From contig CAMLEO010000137.1 in assembly GCA_946478975.1 (NCBI GenBank), forward strand, positions 1 through 17,337: a DNA stretch of 17,337 nucleotides, given 5' to 3'. Under the pieces are notes generated by a model. That model did not search any database. It had not been told where the DNA came from and worked only from the letters and a program-made list of their open reading frames with translations. A program made the position numbers and the translations under genes. This document shows positions 7,605 to 16,121 of this stretch, piece after piece (within the stretch, counting starts at the first letter, position 1; every line of letters starts with the position of its first letter). This DNA comes from an uncultured Steroidobacter sp. (GTDB lineage Bacteria > Pseudomonadota > Gammaproteobacteria > Steroidobacterales > Steroidobacteraceae).

Positions 7605-10274
7605 ATGGCCAAACCACGCACTTGGGGCATGGTGCTCGCCGCAACCGCGTTCTCCACACAAACGTTTGCTCAGACGCCCGTCGAAGTCGACGCGTCTCAG
7701 CCGGCCGCCGCCGATGCTGCGGCTCCCGCGGAAGCGGGCGCTAACAAATCGGTCGACGTCGCGATGCCGGGCGGCATTCCCACAGTGACGGTGGTGGGGC
7801 GCCGTGAGCGCGAGGTGCAGAGAGAAACGACGCAAGTCATCACCGTGCTGTCGAACGAAGACATCGCCAGAACTGGTGAGGGCGATATCGCGGGCGCGCT
7901 CGGACGCGTGACTGGCTTGAGCGTGGTGGGCGATGGATTTGTTTACGTGCGCGGCCTGGGCGATCGTTATTCGCTCGCGCTGCTCAATGGCTCGCCGCTG
8001 CCTAGCCCGGAACCCATGCGTCGCGCGGTACCGCTCAACCTGTTCCCGACGGACGTGGTTGCTTCTTCGCTGGTACAGAAAACGTATTCCCCGAACTTCC
8101 CTGGCGAGTTCGGCGGCGGCGTGATCAACCTGACGACGCTGGCCATTCCCAAGCAGTCGTTCCTGGATGTGAATCTCGGTGTCAGTGGCGATACCGAAAC
8201 GACTGGTCAGCTCGGCTATGACTACTATGGCAACAAGTACGACTGGACCGGCTATGGCAATCGCGACACGCCGTCCGCGCTTGCGGCATTCTTCGCCAGC
8301 CGTCAGCGGATGAGCGCAGGCGGCGTGGATACGGGAGCGATCGCCAGTCAGCTGGTCAATCGCAACAACGGCCTGGTGCAGAAGGTCGATGAGGTGTCGC
8401 CGAACTATTCTGGAAACATCACTGGCGGCAACACCTGGCAGCTCGGCGATTCCGAGCTCGGCGTGATCGCCACGGCCGGTTTCAACAACAGCTGGCGGAC
8501 TCGCGACAACATCGAGCAGAGCCCGGGCAGCGCCGATCTGTCGGTGGTCGACAAGGACTACCGCAATGTTTCGACCGAGAACCACGCGGTCGCGAATGCG
8601 CTGCTGGGCGTCGGTTATGAGTTCGGCGAAGGCAACACGCTGCGCTGGACGAATTTGTATATTCACGACACGCTGAAGCGCACCAGCCTCGCGGAAGGCA
8701 AACAGAACAATCAGCGGGCCGGCGCGGATTACCGCGAGCAGACCACTGGTTTGTATGAACGCGAATTGCTGAGCACGCAGCTGACCGGCGGTTTCAATCT
8801 CGAGCCGCTGCGGATCAGTGCGCGGGGTTCGTATTCGTCGTCCAAGCGTGAAGCTCCGTACGAACTCGGCATCGGTTATGTGCGCACCAACCAGGCGGCG
8901 AGCCCGTACGGTGCGTATTTCATCAACCGCCTCGACAACGGCCAGACCGGGCATGCGGACATTGCGTTCTCGGATCTTGATGAAGACCTGTGGTCCGCGG
9001 GTCTGGATCTCACGGCGCAGGTCATGCCGCACCTGGTGTTGTCGGCTGGCGCAGATATCGCCGATACGCAGCGCGATTCCACCCGACGCGCGTTCCAGAT
9101 CGTGGCGCCTTCGAGTTTCCCGAGCGGCGTCGCGATGTTCCGGCCCGATTATCTGCTCAGCAGGGCCGTCATCGACGCTTATGACATCGGCATGGTCGAG
9201 ACGACGGAAACAGACCCGGCGTTCACTGCGACGCTGCGCACGGAAGCGGGCTATGCGCAGTTGCAGGCTGAGTTGTTTGCCGGGCTCGAACTCAGTGCCG
9301 GTGCGCGCTATGAGCGGGGCGAGCAGGATGTTCGTTCGCGGCAGGTGTTCGATGTGCTGACGAACTCGGGTGCCGCGACCAGTCTCGACAACGATTACGT
9401 GTTGCCGTCGGCCACGCTCACATACAAATTCCACGACAACATGCAGGTGCGCTTCAACGCCTCCAAGACCATCGCGCGGCCGCAGTTCCGCGAGCTGATG
9501 TATCAGCTCTATTACGATCCCGAGGCGAACCGCACCTATCGCGGCAATCCGCTGCTCACGGACAGCGAGTTCGTCAACGCCGAAGCGCGCTATGAATGGT
9601 ACTTCGCGCCCGAGCAGCGCTTCTCGTTCGCCACGTTCTACAAGGACATCGACAAGCCGATCGAGGCGTACACCGGCTTCACCGACAACACGCCCGAGAC
9701 CAGCTTCGCGAACGCGCCGAAGGCCGTGCTGTACGGCGCGGAACTGGAAGTGCAGAAATACTTCCCGCTGGAAGAATGGTTCGGCGACGGCTTTTTCGGC
9801 TCGCGCCGCTTGGTCGCGATCGGCAACTACACTTACACCGACTCACAGATCGACGTGAAGGCCGGCGACACCGTGCGAGTATTTCCCACAGGCACGCAGT
9901 CGGCGAGCAACTATTTCATGGATGACAGCCAGCTCACCGGCCAATCAGACCACCTGGTCAATCTGCAGTTCGGCCTGGAGAGCCCGAGCCGGTTGTCACA
10001 GCAGACCATCCTGCTGTCGTATGCCAGCGATCGCGTGACCAGCCGCGGCCCCGCGGGCCTGCCGGACATCTACGAATCGCCGGGCCTGCGCGTCGACTTT
10101 GTAGCGCGCGAGGCGTTTCGGCTGTTCGAAACCGACCTGGAAGGAAAGCTGGAAGTGCGCAACATCTTCGGCCGCGACTACAAGGAATTCCAGGAGCGCG
10201 GCGGCAACGTCGTGTACTACAACAAATATGACGTCGGTACGACGTTCTCCGCGTCGGTGACGATGAGTTTTTGA
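7605..10274 (+). CDS. TonB-dependent outer-membrane receptor
   Basis: An 889-residue outer-membrane transporter. The frame is open from 7521, but the ATG at 7605 has AGGA six bases upstream (7595-7598) and yields a signal peptide ending TFA-Q23. A TonB-box-like PTVTVVG is at residues 59-65, following an Ala/Pro-rich stretch. The plug spans about 70-180 and contains VYVRGLGDRYSLALLNG (113-129) and FPGEFGGGVINLTT (165-178), both typical of TonB-dependent receptor plugs. The remainder is the alternating-residue 22-strand barrel, and the protein ends in Phe, as expected for barrel assembly. There is no carboxypeptidase-regulatory N-terminal domain or FecA-type signalling extension. It is the second gene after the beta-helix lipoprotein, separated by 90 bp containing a hairpin. 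The substrate cannot be read from sequence. A link to phosphate limitation is suggested only by the upstream Pho-like repeat. Confidence 0.95.
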   Translation: MAKPRTWGMVLAATAFSTQTFAQTPVEVDASQPAAADAAAPAEAGANKSVDVAMPGGIPTVTVVGRREREVQRETTQVITVLSNEDIARTGEGDIAGALGRVTGLSVVGDGFVYVRGLGDRYSLALLNGSPLPSPEPMRRAVPLNLFPTDVVASSLVQKTYSPNFPGEFGGGVINLTTLAIPKQSFLDVNLGVSGDTETTGQLGYDYYGNKYDWTGYGNRDTPSALAAFFASRQRMSAGGVDTGAIASQLVNRNNGLVQKVDEVSPNYSGNITGGNTWQLGDSELGVIATAGFNNSWRTRDNIEQSPGSADLSVVDKDYRNVSTENHAVANALLGVGYEFGEGNTLRWTNLYIHDTLKRTSLAEGKQNNQRAGADYREQTTGLYERELLSTQLTGGFNLEPLRISARGSYSSSKREAPYELGIGYVRTNQAASPYGAYFINRLDNGQTGHADIAFSDLDEDLWSAGLDLTAQVMPHLVLSAGADIADTQRDSTRRAFQIVAPSSFPSGVAMFRPDYLLSRAVIDAYDIGMVETTETDPAFTATLRTEAGYAQLQAELFAGLELSAGARYERGEQDVRSRQVFDVLTNSGAATSLDNDYVLPSATLTYKFHDNMQVRFNASKTIARPQFRELMYQLYYDPEANRTYRGNPLLTDSEFVNAEARYEWYFAPEQRFSFATFYKDIDKPIEAYTGFTDNTPETSFANAPKAVLYGAELEVQKYFPLEEWFGDGFFGSRRLVAIGNYTYTDSQIDVKAGDTVRVFPTGTQSASNYFMDDSQLTGQSDHLVNLQFGLESPSRLSQQTILLSYASDRVTSRGPAGLPDIYESPGLRVDFVAREAFRLFETDLEGKLEVRNIFGRDYKEFQERGGNVVYYNKYDVGTTFSASVTMSF

Positions 10275-10360
10275 GGTCTGTAACTCAGCGCCGCAATCTG
10301 TGTTCTTCAGTCAGTGTCAGAAGCCCAATCCGATCGACTGCCTGATGGGAGCACTTCTCT

Positions 10361-10894
10361 ATGAACCGTATGACCAAGGGAAAGCACGTTGCGCGCACTC
10401 TGGCCTTAGCCCTGCTGTTGTTCGGGGTCGGCGCCTGTAGCGCAGGCGAGTCGGGCGGGAGCAGCGGCATCGAGGCCAGTCTCAAGGTCAGTGGCGAGGC
10501 GACCGCACGGGATGTCGGCCTGCCGAGCTACCCGGGAGCGAAGCCGTACCAGGAGCCCGGCGACTCCAGTTCCGGCGCGAACATCGGCGTTTCCACGTCG
10601 GTGTTCGGGCTGAAAGTCGCGGCCGTCAAGCTGGAGAGCGACGACCGGCCGGAACAGGTGGCCAGCTTCTACCACAAGGCGCTGTCGAAGTATGGGAGCG
10701 TGCTCGACTGCGGCGAGGCCTCAGCGAGTGGCAAGAGCACGGGGAGCGATGGGTTGAAGTGTGAACCCACTGATACCGACGGCCACAGTCACGTCTACAA
10801 GGTCGGAACCGAAAAGAATCAGCGAATCGTCGCCATCAAACCGCACGGCAAAGGCACGCGCTTCGATCTCGTGCATGTGGACGTGCGCGACTGA
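10361..10894 (+). CDS. Small lipoprotein of unknown function
   Basis: A 177-residue product with a lipoprotein signal (hydrophobic residues 13-25, then VGA-C26), followed by a Gly/Ser-rich linker. The mature domain contains LPSYPGAKPY, then a strand-rich segment (STSVFGLKVAAVKLESDD) and the helix PEQVASFYHKALSKYG, a pattern shared with small hypothetical lipoproteins that carry a YPGA motif. Two later cysteines (LDCGE and LKCEP) could form a disulfide. The ATG at 10361 is preceded by GGGAG (10347-10351); the Met at codon 4 is an alternative. It lies 86 bp after the receptor gene, so it may be read from the same transcript, and it ends at a strong terminator shared with pckG. I do not recognise a function. 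Confidence 0.78.
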   Translation: MNRMTKGKHVARTLALALLLFGVGACSAGESGGSSGIEASLKVSGEATARDVGLPSYPGAKPYQEPGDSSSGANIGVSTSVFGLKVAAVKLESDDRPEQVASFYHKALSKYGSVLDCGEASASGKSTGSDGLKCEPTDTDGHSHVYKVGTEKNQRIVAIKPHGKGTRFDLVHVDVRD

Positions 10895-10905
10895 AGCGAA
10901 GCGCA

Positions 10906-10946
10906 TAAAAAAGCGGCGACGCCTTCCGGCATCGCCGCCTTTGTTT
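10906..10946. terminator. Bidirectional Rho-independent terminator
   Basis: GCGGCGA (10913-10919) pairs with TCGCCGC (10932-10938), and the inner GCC/GGC pairs across a TTCC loop, with a single C/A mismatch between the two stem blocks. The + strand continues CTTTGTTT and the - strand continues CTTTTTTAT. It can therefore stop both the small lipoprotein gene (stop at 10894) and pckG (stop at 10962), which converge here. Confidence 0.88.
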
Positions 10947-10961
10947 GCTACTGAGCTGAGC

Positions 10962-12725
10962 TTACGCCGCGCTAGCCGCCGCTAGCTTCTCTGCCACGCG
11001 CTTCAATTCATCGCGCAGCTGGCTCGGCACACGGCTGCCGAACTCATCGAGATATTTGCCGATGGCATCGACTTCCTGGCGCCAGGCGGCGGGGTCGATG
11101 GAGAGCAGGGTTTCCAGCGTGGACGAATCCATGTTCAGGCCGCTGATGTCCAGGTCCTGCTTGCGGGGCAGGAGGCCGATCGGTGTTTCCAGCGCATCGA
11201 CCTTGCCTTCGCAGCGGTCGGCGATCCAGCGCAGCACGCGCAGGTTTTCGCCGAAGCCGGGCCACATGAATTTGCCGTTGCGATCCTGGCGGAACCAGTT
11301 GACGTGGAAAATCTTCGGCGCACGTTTGGCTTTCTGGCCGAGCGTCAGCCAATGTTTCCAATAGTCGCCGAAGTTGTAGCCGGCGAACGGCTTCATCGCC
11401 ATGGAGTCGCGACGAACGACGCCCATCTGGCCGACCGCAGCAGCGGTTGTTTCAGACGCCATGCCCGCACCGACCAGCACACCATGTGCCCAGTCACGCG
11501 CTTCATAAACGAGAGGTGCGACTTCGCGACGACGGCCACCGAACAGGATCGCGGAGATCGGCACACCTTCGGGCGCATCGGCGAGTTGCGAGTAGATCGG
11601 GTTCTGTCGCGCTGAAACGGTGAAGCGCGAGTTCGGATGAGCAGCGTGGCCGCTGCCAGCATACGGCTTGCCCTGCCAATCGAACGCCGGCGCGCCGTGC
11701 TCCATGCCTTCCCACCACGGCTGATTGTCATGCGTGACCGCGACGTTGGTGAAAATGGTGTCGCGCTGGATCATGTCGTAGGCGTTGCAGTTGGTCTTGC
11801 GGTTGGTGCCGGGCACGACGCCGAAGTAGCCGGACTCGGGATTGATCGCGCGCAGCTGGCCCGATGCGTCTACGTGCAGCCAGCTGATGTCATCGCCGAG
11901 CGTCCAGATCTTCCAGCCGGGCATCGAAGCCGGCGGCACCAGCATCGCGAGATTGGTTTTGCCGCACGCAGACGGGAAGGCCGCGGCGATGTAGTACGTC
12001 TTGCCTTCGGGGCTTTGCAGACCCATGAGCAGCATGTGCTCGGCGAGCCAGCCTTCTTCGCGCGCCTGCCAGCTCGCAATTCGCAGCGCGTGACACTTCT
12101 TGCCGAGCAGGGCGTTGCCGCCATAGCCCGAGCCGACGCTCTTGATGGTGAGCTCCTCGGGGAAGTGCATGATGAAGCGGCGGTCGGGATGCAGATCGCC
12201 GATCGAGTGCAGGCCTTTGACGAACTTGTCCTCACGCTCGATCCGGCGCAGCGCCGGCGTACCCATGCGCGTCATCAGGCGCATGTTCACGACCACATAC
12301 GGGCTATCGGTGATCTCGACGCCGCAGCGGGAGAAAGGTGAATCGATCGGCCCCATGCAGTACGGGATCACATACATCGTGCGCCCGCGCATCGCACCTT
12401 CGAACAAGCCATCGATTTTTCGATGCGCATCGTTCGGGTCCATCCAGTGATTGTTCGGACCGGCGTCCTCCTTGCTCTGCGTGCAGACGAAGGTCAGGTG
12501 CTCGACGCGCGCCACATCGGACGGGTTCGAGCGATGCAGATAGCAATTGGGGTGGGTGTCCTGGTTGAGCTTGATAAGATCGCCACTTTCGAGCATCGCG
12601 TCGATGAGGCGAGCGTTCTCGGCGTCCGAGCCGTCGCACCAGTGAACGGCGCTTGGCTGAGTCAGGCGGGCGACTTCTTCAACCCAGCGTTTGAGCGACG
12701 CATTGGTGGTGGGCGGCGTAGTCAT
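10962..12725 (-). CDS. pckG: Phosphoenolpyruvate carboxykinase, GTP-dependent
   Basis: The enzyme converts oxaloacetate and GTP to phosphoenolpyruvate, CO2 and GDP in the cytosol, feeding gluconeogenesis. The frame extends to 12791, but the ATG at 12725 follows a GGAGGT site and gives 587 residues, close to the usual ~600 of the GTP class. Signature blocks in order are: YGGNALLGKKCHALRIAS (201-218), the P-loop AFPSACGKTN with the reactive Cys of this family (249-258), the metal-binding TLGDDISWL (275-283), the GTNRKTNCNAYD and FTNVAVT blocks, ILFGGRRREVAPLV, and YNFGDYW with FGENLRVLRW, which hold the guanine. All are intact, so activity is expected. It is transcribed alone, with a -10 and palindrome upstream and a terminator at its 3' end. 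The ATP-type enzyme is ruled out by these motifs. Confidence 0.97.
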   Translation of the reverse strand: MTTPPTTNASLKRWVEEVARLTQPSAVHWCDGSDAENARLIDAMLESGDLIKLNQDTHPNCYLHRSNPSDVARVEHLTFVCTQSKEDAGPNNHWMDPNDAHRKIDGLFEGAMRGRTMYVIPYCMGPIDSPFSRCGVEITDSPYVVVNMRLMTRMGTPALRRIEREDKFVKGLHSIGDLHPDRRFIMHFPEELTIKSVGSGYGGNALLGKKCHALRIASWQAREEGWLAEHMLLMGLQSPEGKTYYIAAAFPSACGKTNLAMLVPPASMPGWKIWTLGDDISWLHVDASGQLRAINPESGYFGVVPGTNRKTNCNAYDMIQRDTIFTNVAVTHDNQPWWEGMEHGAPAFDWQGKPYAGSGHAAHPNSRFTVSARQNPIYSQLADAPEGVPISAILFGGRRREVAPLVYEARDWAHGVLVGAGMASETTAAAVGQMGVVRRDSMAMKPFAGYNFGDYWKHWLTLGQKAKRAPKIFHVNWFRQDRNGKFMWPGFGENLRVLRWIADRCEGKVDALETPIGLLPRKQDLDISGLNMDSSTLETLLSIDPAAWRQEVDAIGKYLDEFGSRVPSQLRDELKRVAEKLAAASAA

Positions 12726-12802
12726 TAGATCAGCAACCTCCGGCAGTGATGCGCGTACTCGCAGAACTGCCAGACGCGACGATCGGTTCACTAAAACTCA
12801 TG

Positions 12803-12815
12803 GAGCTATTAGCTC
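12803..12815. promoter_or_regulatory. Perfect palindrome at the predicted pckG start point (candidate operator)
   Basis: GAGCTA-T-TAGCTC is a perfect 6-bp inverted repeat with a one-base centre. It lies five bases downstream of the pckG -10 (12821-12826, - strand), so it would cover about +1 to +12 of the transcript. That is a typical repressor site position; no regulator gene is next to it. Confidence 0.4.
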
Positions 12816-12820
12816 GGCTG

Positions 12821-12826
12821 ATTATA
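12821..12826 (-). promoter_or_regulatory. Predicted -10 element of the pckG promoter
   Basis: Read on the - strand this is TATAAT, a perfect consensus -10, about 95 bases before the pckG ATG at 12725. No good -35 is seen at the standard distance (16-18 bases upstream gives only AATGCG-like sequence), so an activator may be needed. Transcription would start near 12814 and give a leader of about 90 bases. Confidence 0.5.
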
Positions 12827-12931
12827 ACCAGCGTTTTCCGCGCCGCATTCCCTGTCGGTTTTTTTGACGTAAGTGTTGCGCTTTTTACCCAATCGATTTA
12901 CAGAAGCAGCTGCAGAATTTCGTTCAACTCG

Positions 12932-13402
12932 ATGAAAAGGCTTGGTTTAATTCTCGCGATCATGACAACGTTCGCCACCGCCGTACTCGCCTCTGAGCCG
13001 GTGGAGTTGCGCACTGAGCTGGTCGCCGAGGTCAGGGAGACCCTGAACGTTCAGGACCGTCCGGTGTACCGAATGGTGCCGGCGACGCGCCTGTCGCAGG
13101 GCCAGGTGGTCTACTACACGGTGCGAATCACCAACCCGACGCCAGTGTCTGCGAATAATGTGGTCGTGAGCCAGAAGGTGCCGGCCAACACCGCGTATGT
13201 GGAAGACTCAGCGGTCGGCCCGGGCGCGGAGATCGATTTTTCCATCGACGGCGGAGTCACGTACGGCCCGCCCGAGAATCTGAAGCTCGACGACGGCACA
13301 CGCGCTCCGCCGGAGCGATACACACACATTCGTTGGCGCTTGCGGAATCCGCTCGCGCCCGGCGCGGTTGCCCTGGCGCGTTTTCGCGCAGTATTCAGGT
13401 GA
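12932..13402 (+). CDS. Small secreted DUF11-like domain protein
   Basis: The open frame begins at 12746, but the ATG at 12932 gives a clear Sec signal peptide (MKRLGLILAIMTTFATAVLA, cleaved before SE) and a 156-residue protein, so I choose it even though no strong Shine-Dalgarno is visible. The mature part contains one immunoglobulin-like segment resembling DUF11 repeats: VVYYTVRITNPTP, VVVSQKVPANTAYVEDS, then a PPERYTHIRWRL strand and LAPGAVALARFRAVFR at the end. Such domains occur in surface or envelope proteins; here there is only one copy and no anchor or sorting signal, so it should be periplasmic or secreted. It ends 22 bp before the helicase ATG and is probably cotranscribed with it, and is divergent from pckG. 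Function unknown. Confidence 0.8.
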   Translation: MKRLGLILAIMTTFATAVLASEPVELRTELVAEVRETLNVQDRPVYRMVPATRLSQGQVVYYTVRITNPTPVSANNVVVSQKVPANTAYVEDSAVGPGAEIDFSIDGGVTYGPPENLKLDDGTRAPPERYTHIRWRLRNPLAPGAVALARFRAVFR

Positions 13403-13424
13403 CGCGGTTGACGCAATATTTCTG

Positions 13425-15422
13425 ATGCAAGACTTCGAAGAAATCTTTGGTGCCGAGGGGCCGCTGGCCACAGCGATTCCGGGCTTTGCCACGCGCGATG
13501 AACAGATCGCGATGGCCGAGCACGTGTGGCAGGCGCTGCGCTCGCAGGGTCGGCTGATCGTCGAAGCGGGCACTGGCACGGGCAAGACGTTCGCGTATCT
13601 GGTGCCCGCGTTGCTCTCGGGACGTCGCGTGATCGTTTCCACCGGCACGCGCAATCTTCAGGATCAGCTGTTTCATCGCGACCTGCCGACTGTCGCCGCC
13701 GCGATCGGTCGTCCGTCGCGCGTCGCCTTGTTGAAAGGTCGCGCGAATTACTTGTGCGTGCACCGCCTGGAGCTGGCTGAACAGCAAGCCGTCTCGCGAG
13801 GATTGAAACGTGAAGTTGCGGTCGCGCTGTCGAAAGTGCGCGCGTGGTCGAAGGTCACCAAAGAAGGTGACATCTCTGAGCTCGCGCAGCTCAGCGATGG
13901 AGATCCGGTGTGGCCGTGGGTGACGTCGACGCGTGACAACTGTCTCGGCCCCGACTGCCCGTCGTTCGACCAATGCCACGTCGTGAACGCGCGGCGCAAA
14001 GCTCAGGCCGCCGACGTCGTGGTCGTCAATCATCATTTGCTGATGGCGGACCTGGTGTTGAAAGAGGAAGGCTTCGGCGACCTGCTGCCGGGCGCCGATG
14101 CCATCGTCATCGACGAGGCGCACCAGCTGCCGGAAGTCGCCGCGAACTTCCTGGGCTTCACGGTTTCGAGTCGGCAGCTGCAATCGTTGGCGCGCGACCT
14201 GGCGAGCGAACTGTTGTTGAGCGGCCCGCAGGAGCAGGCCGCATCGTTTGCGCAAACCATCGAGCGACAGCTGGTCGATCTGCAACACGCGCTCGGCGCA
14301 GTGCGCGATCGATGTGAGTTCAAGGATTGGCCGTCGCTGGTGATCGAATCGCTCGGCAGCTTGAAAAACTCGCTGAACGATTTGTCTGATGCGCTCACCG
14401 AAGCAGCAAAAGACAGCACCGGACTGACGAACATCCGTCGCCGCAGTGTCGAGCTGACCAATCGCCTGCAATCGATGATGGAAGAAGAGGCGGCCACCAA
14501 AGAGCCGAGCGTGCGTTGGGCACAGATGACGCAGGGCGGGCAGGGCGTGTCGTTTCATCTGGTGCCGCTCGATGTGGCTGAGCAACTCGGCAAGCTGGTT
14601 GGCGCACACGCGGCTGCCTGGGTGTGCACGTCGGCGACGCTCGCCATCTGCGAGAGCTTCGATCATTTTGCCCAGCGCATCGGCATGCGTGATGCGCGCA
14701 CGGCGCGATTCGGCAGTCCCTTCGATTACGAATCGCAGACGATGATGTATCTGCCCAAAGGCCTGGAGCCGCCGTCATCGCCGAGGCACACAGCTAGCGT
14801 GATCGACGCGGCATTGCCGGTGCTGCGTGCCAGTGGCGGGCGGGCGTTTCTTTTGTTCACCAGCCATCGCGCGCTGCGTGACGCGGCGAATTTGTTACTT
14901 ACGAAGCTCGGTCCGGCGTTGCCGTTTCCGGTGCTCGTGCAAGGCGAAGCGCCACGCGAAGTATTGCTGACCAAGTTTCGCGAGCGTGGCAATGCCGTGC
15001 TGCTCGGAACCAGCAGCTTCTGGGAAGGCGTCGACGTGAAAGGCGCGGCGCTGTCGGTAGTGATCATCGACAAGCTGCCGTTCGCGGCGCCGGACGATCC
15101 CGTGCTCAAAGCTCGGCTCGAAGCGATCGAACGTCGCGGCGGCAATCCGTTCTTCGAAGAGCAGATTCCGCAGGCGGTGATTACCTTGAAACAAGGCGTC
15201 GGCCGCCTGATGCGCGACCCGAACGACTTCGGCGTGATCATGCTGTGCGACGAGCGGTTGCGCACCAAGGGCTACGGCCGGATCTTTCTCGACAGCCTGC
15301 CCTCGATGCCACGCACGCAAAACCTGGTCGACGTACAGCAATTCCTGCATGAGCGCCTGAGCGCCATCGGTCTCGCACCGGATCCGGATGCGATGAATAC
15401 GTCGACCGCGGTCGACTGGTAA
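13425..15422 (+). CDS. yoaA: YoaA/DinG-family ATP-dependent DNA helicase with iron-sulfur cluster
   Basis: A superfamily 2, XPD-like 5'-3' DNA helicase of 665 residues, close to the 636 of E. coli YoaA. The frame opens at a TTG at 13368 inside the previous gene; the ATG at 13425 is the first good start and fits family N-termini. The Walker A is AGTGTGKT (48-55). Four cysteines, C111, C173, C178 and C184, sit in the spacing expected for the 4Fe-4S domain. DEAH is at 230-233, and the C-terminal helicase motifs GTSSFWEGVDVKG and QGVGRLMRD (motif VI) are intact. The family acts in tolerance of replication and DNA damage; E. coli YoaA works with the DNA polymerase III chi subunit HolC. It is followed by tsaB after 4 bp, the same order as in E. 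coli, which supports YoaA over DinG. Confidence 0.94.
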   Translation: MQDFEEIFGAEGPLATAIPGFATRDEQIAMAEHVWQALRSQGRLIVEAGTGTGKTFAYLVPALLSGRRVIVSTGTRNLQDQLFHRDLPTVAAAIGRPSRVALLKGRANYLCVHRLELAEQQAVSRGLKREVAVALSKVRAWSKVTKEGDISELAQLSDGDPVWPWVTSTRDNCLGPDCPSFDQCHVVNARRKAQAADVVVVNHHLLMADLVLKEEGFGDLLPGADAIVIDEAHQLPEVAANFLGFTVSSRQLQSLARDLASELLLSGPQEQAASFAQTIERQLVDLQHALGAVRDRCEFKDWPSLVIESLGSLKNSLNDLSDALTEAAKDSTGLTNIRRRSVELTNRLQSMMEEEAATKEPSVRWAQMTQGGQGVSFHLVPLDVAEQLGKLVGAHAAAWVCTSATLAICESFDHFAQRIGMRDARTARFGSPFDYESQTMMYLPKGLEPPSSPRHTASVIDAALPVLRASGGRAFLLFTSHRALRDAANLLLTKLGPALPFPVLVQGEAPREVLLTKFRERGNAVLLGTSSFWEGVDVKGAALSVVIIDKLPFAAPDDPVLKARLEAIERRGGNPFFEEQIPQAVITLKQGVGRLMRDPNDFGVIMLCDERLRTKGYGRIFLDSLPSMPRTQNLVDVQQFLHERLSAIGLAPDPDAMNTSTAVDW

Positions 15423-15426
15423 CTTC

Positions 15427-16098
15427 ATGCGCTTACTTGCTATCGATACTGCCACTGAACGCTGCTCCGTTGCCCTGCGCGTCGACGGGCAAACCATCGA
15501 GCGTTCGATCGAGCTGCCGCGCGGTCACGCAGATCTCGTGCTGCCGATGGTCGAAGACGTGTTGAAAGAAGGCGGACTGCAACTGCGAGAGCTGAACGGC
15601 ATTGCTTACGGACGCGGCCCGGGTGCGTTCACCGGCGTTCGAATCGCGGTGGGCGTGGTGCAAGGTCTCGCATTCGGCGCCGAGCTGCCGACCGTGGGAG
15701 TTTCCAATCTCGCAGCGGTCGCGCAGCAGGTCGCTCAGGAAGGCGACCGAGTTCTGGTTTGTATGGATGCTCGCATGGAGCAGGTGTACTGGTCGGCGTT
15801 CGCGCGCGAGCCCGGTAGCAAATTGGTCACATCGCTCGCGCCGGAGCGGGTCGATGCGCCGGCTGCGGTGATGGATGGAAATTACACGGTGCTCGCCGGC
15901 ACCGGGTTCAAAGCGTATCCACATCTCACGTCGCGGCTCACGCGGCCGGATCGCAAGATCGCTGAAACAGCGTTGCCAAGAGCCGCTGATATCGCTTTGC
16001 TCGCCGAAGCAGAATTCTGCGCCGGTCATGCCAGGCCGGCGGCGGAGGCCGAACCCGTGTACGTTCGCGACCAGGTTGCGCATGTAAAGAGCCCGTAA
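15427..16098 (+). CDS. tsaB: tRNA t6A37 biosynthesis protein TsaB
   Basis: TsaB is the non-catalytic partner that binds TsaD in the complex (with TsaE) that transfers threonylcarbamoyl to A37 of ANN-decoding tRNAs in the cytosol. The 223 residues match the usual length (about 230). MRLLAIDTATERCSVAL opens the actin/HSP70-like fold, GRGPGAFTGVRI (62-73) is the family hallmark, and the C-terminus ends with the common PVYVRDQVAH block. It lacks the metal-binding His motif of TsaD, as expected. The ATG lies 4 bp after the helicase stop, so the two are translationally close. The next gene, phoB, starts 85 bp later and has its own promoter. Confidence 0.95.
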   Translation: MRLLAIDTATERCSVALRVDGQTIERSIELPRGHADLVLPMVEDVLKEGGLQLRELNGIAYGRGPGAFTGVRIAVGVVQGLAFGAELPTVGVSNLAAVAQQVAQEGDRVLVCMDARMEQVYWSAFAREPGSKLVTSLAPERVDAPAAVMDGNYTVLAGTGFKAYPHLTSRLTRPDRKIAETALPRAADIALLAEAEFCAGHARPAAEAEPVYVRDQVAHVKSP

Positions 16099-16121
16099 CA
16101 CGGTCGCAGCTTTCGCTCGGC

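Noticed and set aside
6477..9434. Antisense open frame of 985 codons across the lipoprotein and receptor genes
   Set aside because: It is very rich in Arg, His, Val and Ala with no recognisable domain, which is what the opposite strand of high-GC coding DNA gives. It spans two well-supported genes and the hairpin gap.
13395..14666. Antisense open frame of 423 codons over the helicase gene
   Set aside because: Its composition is a mirror of the helicase codon bias, with no motif. The helicase motifs on the other strand are unambiguous.
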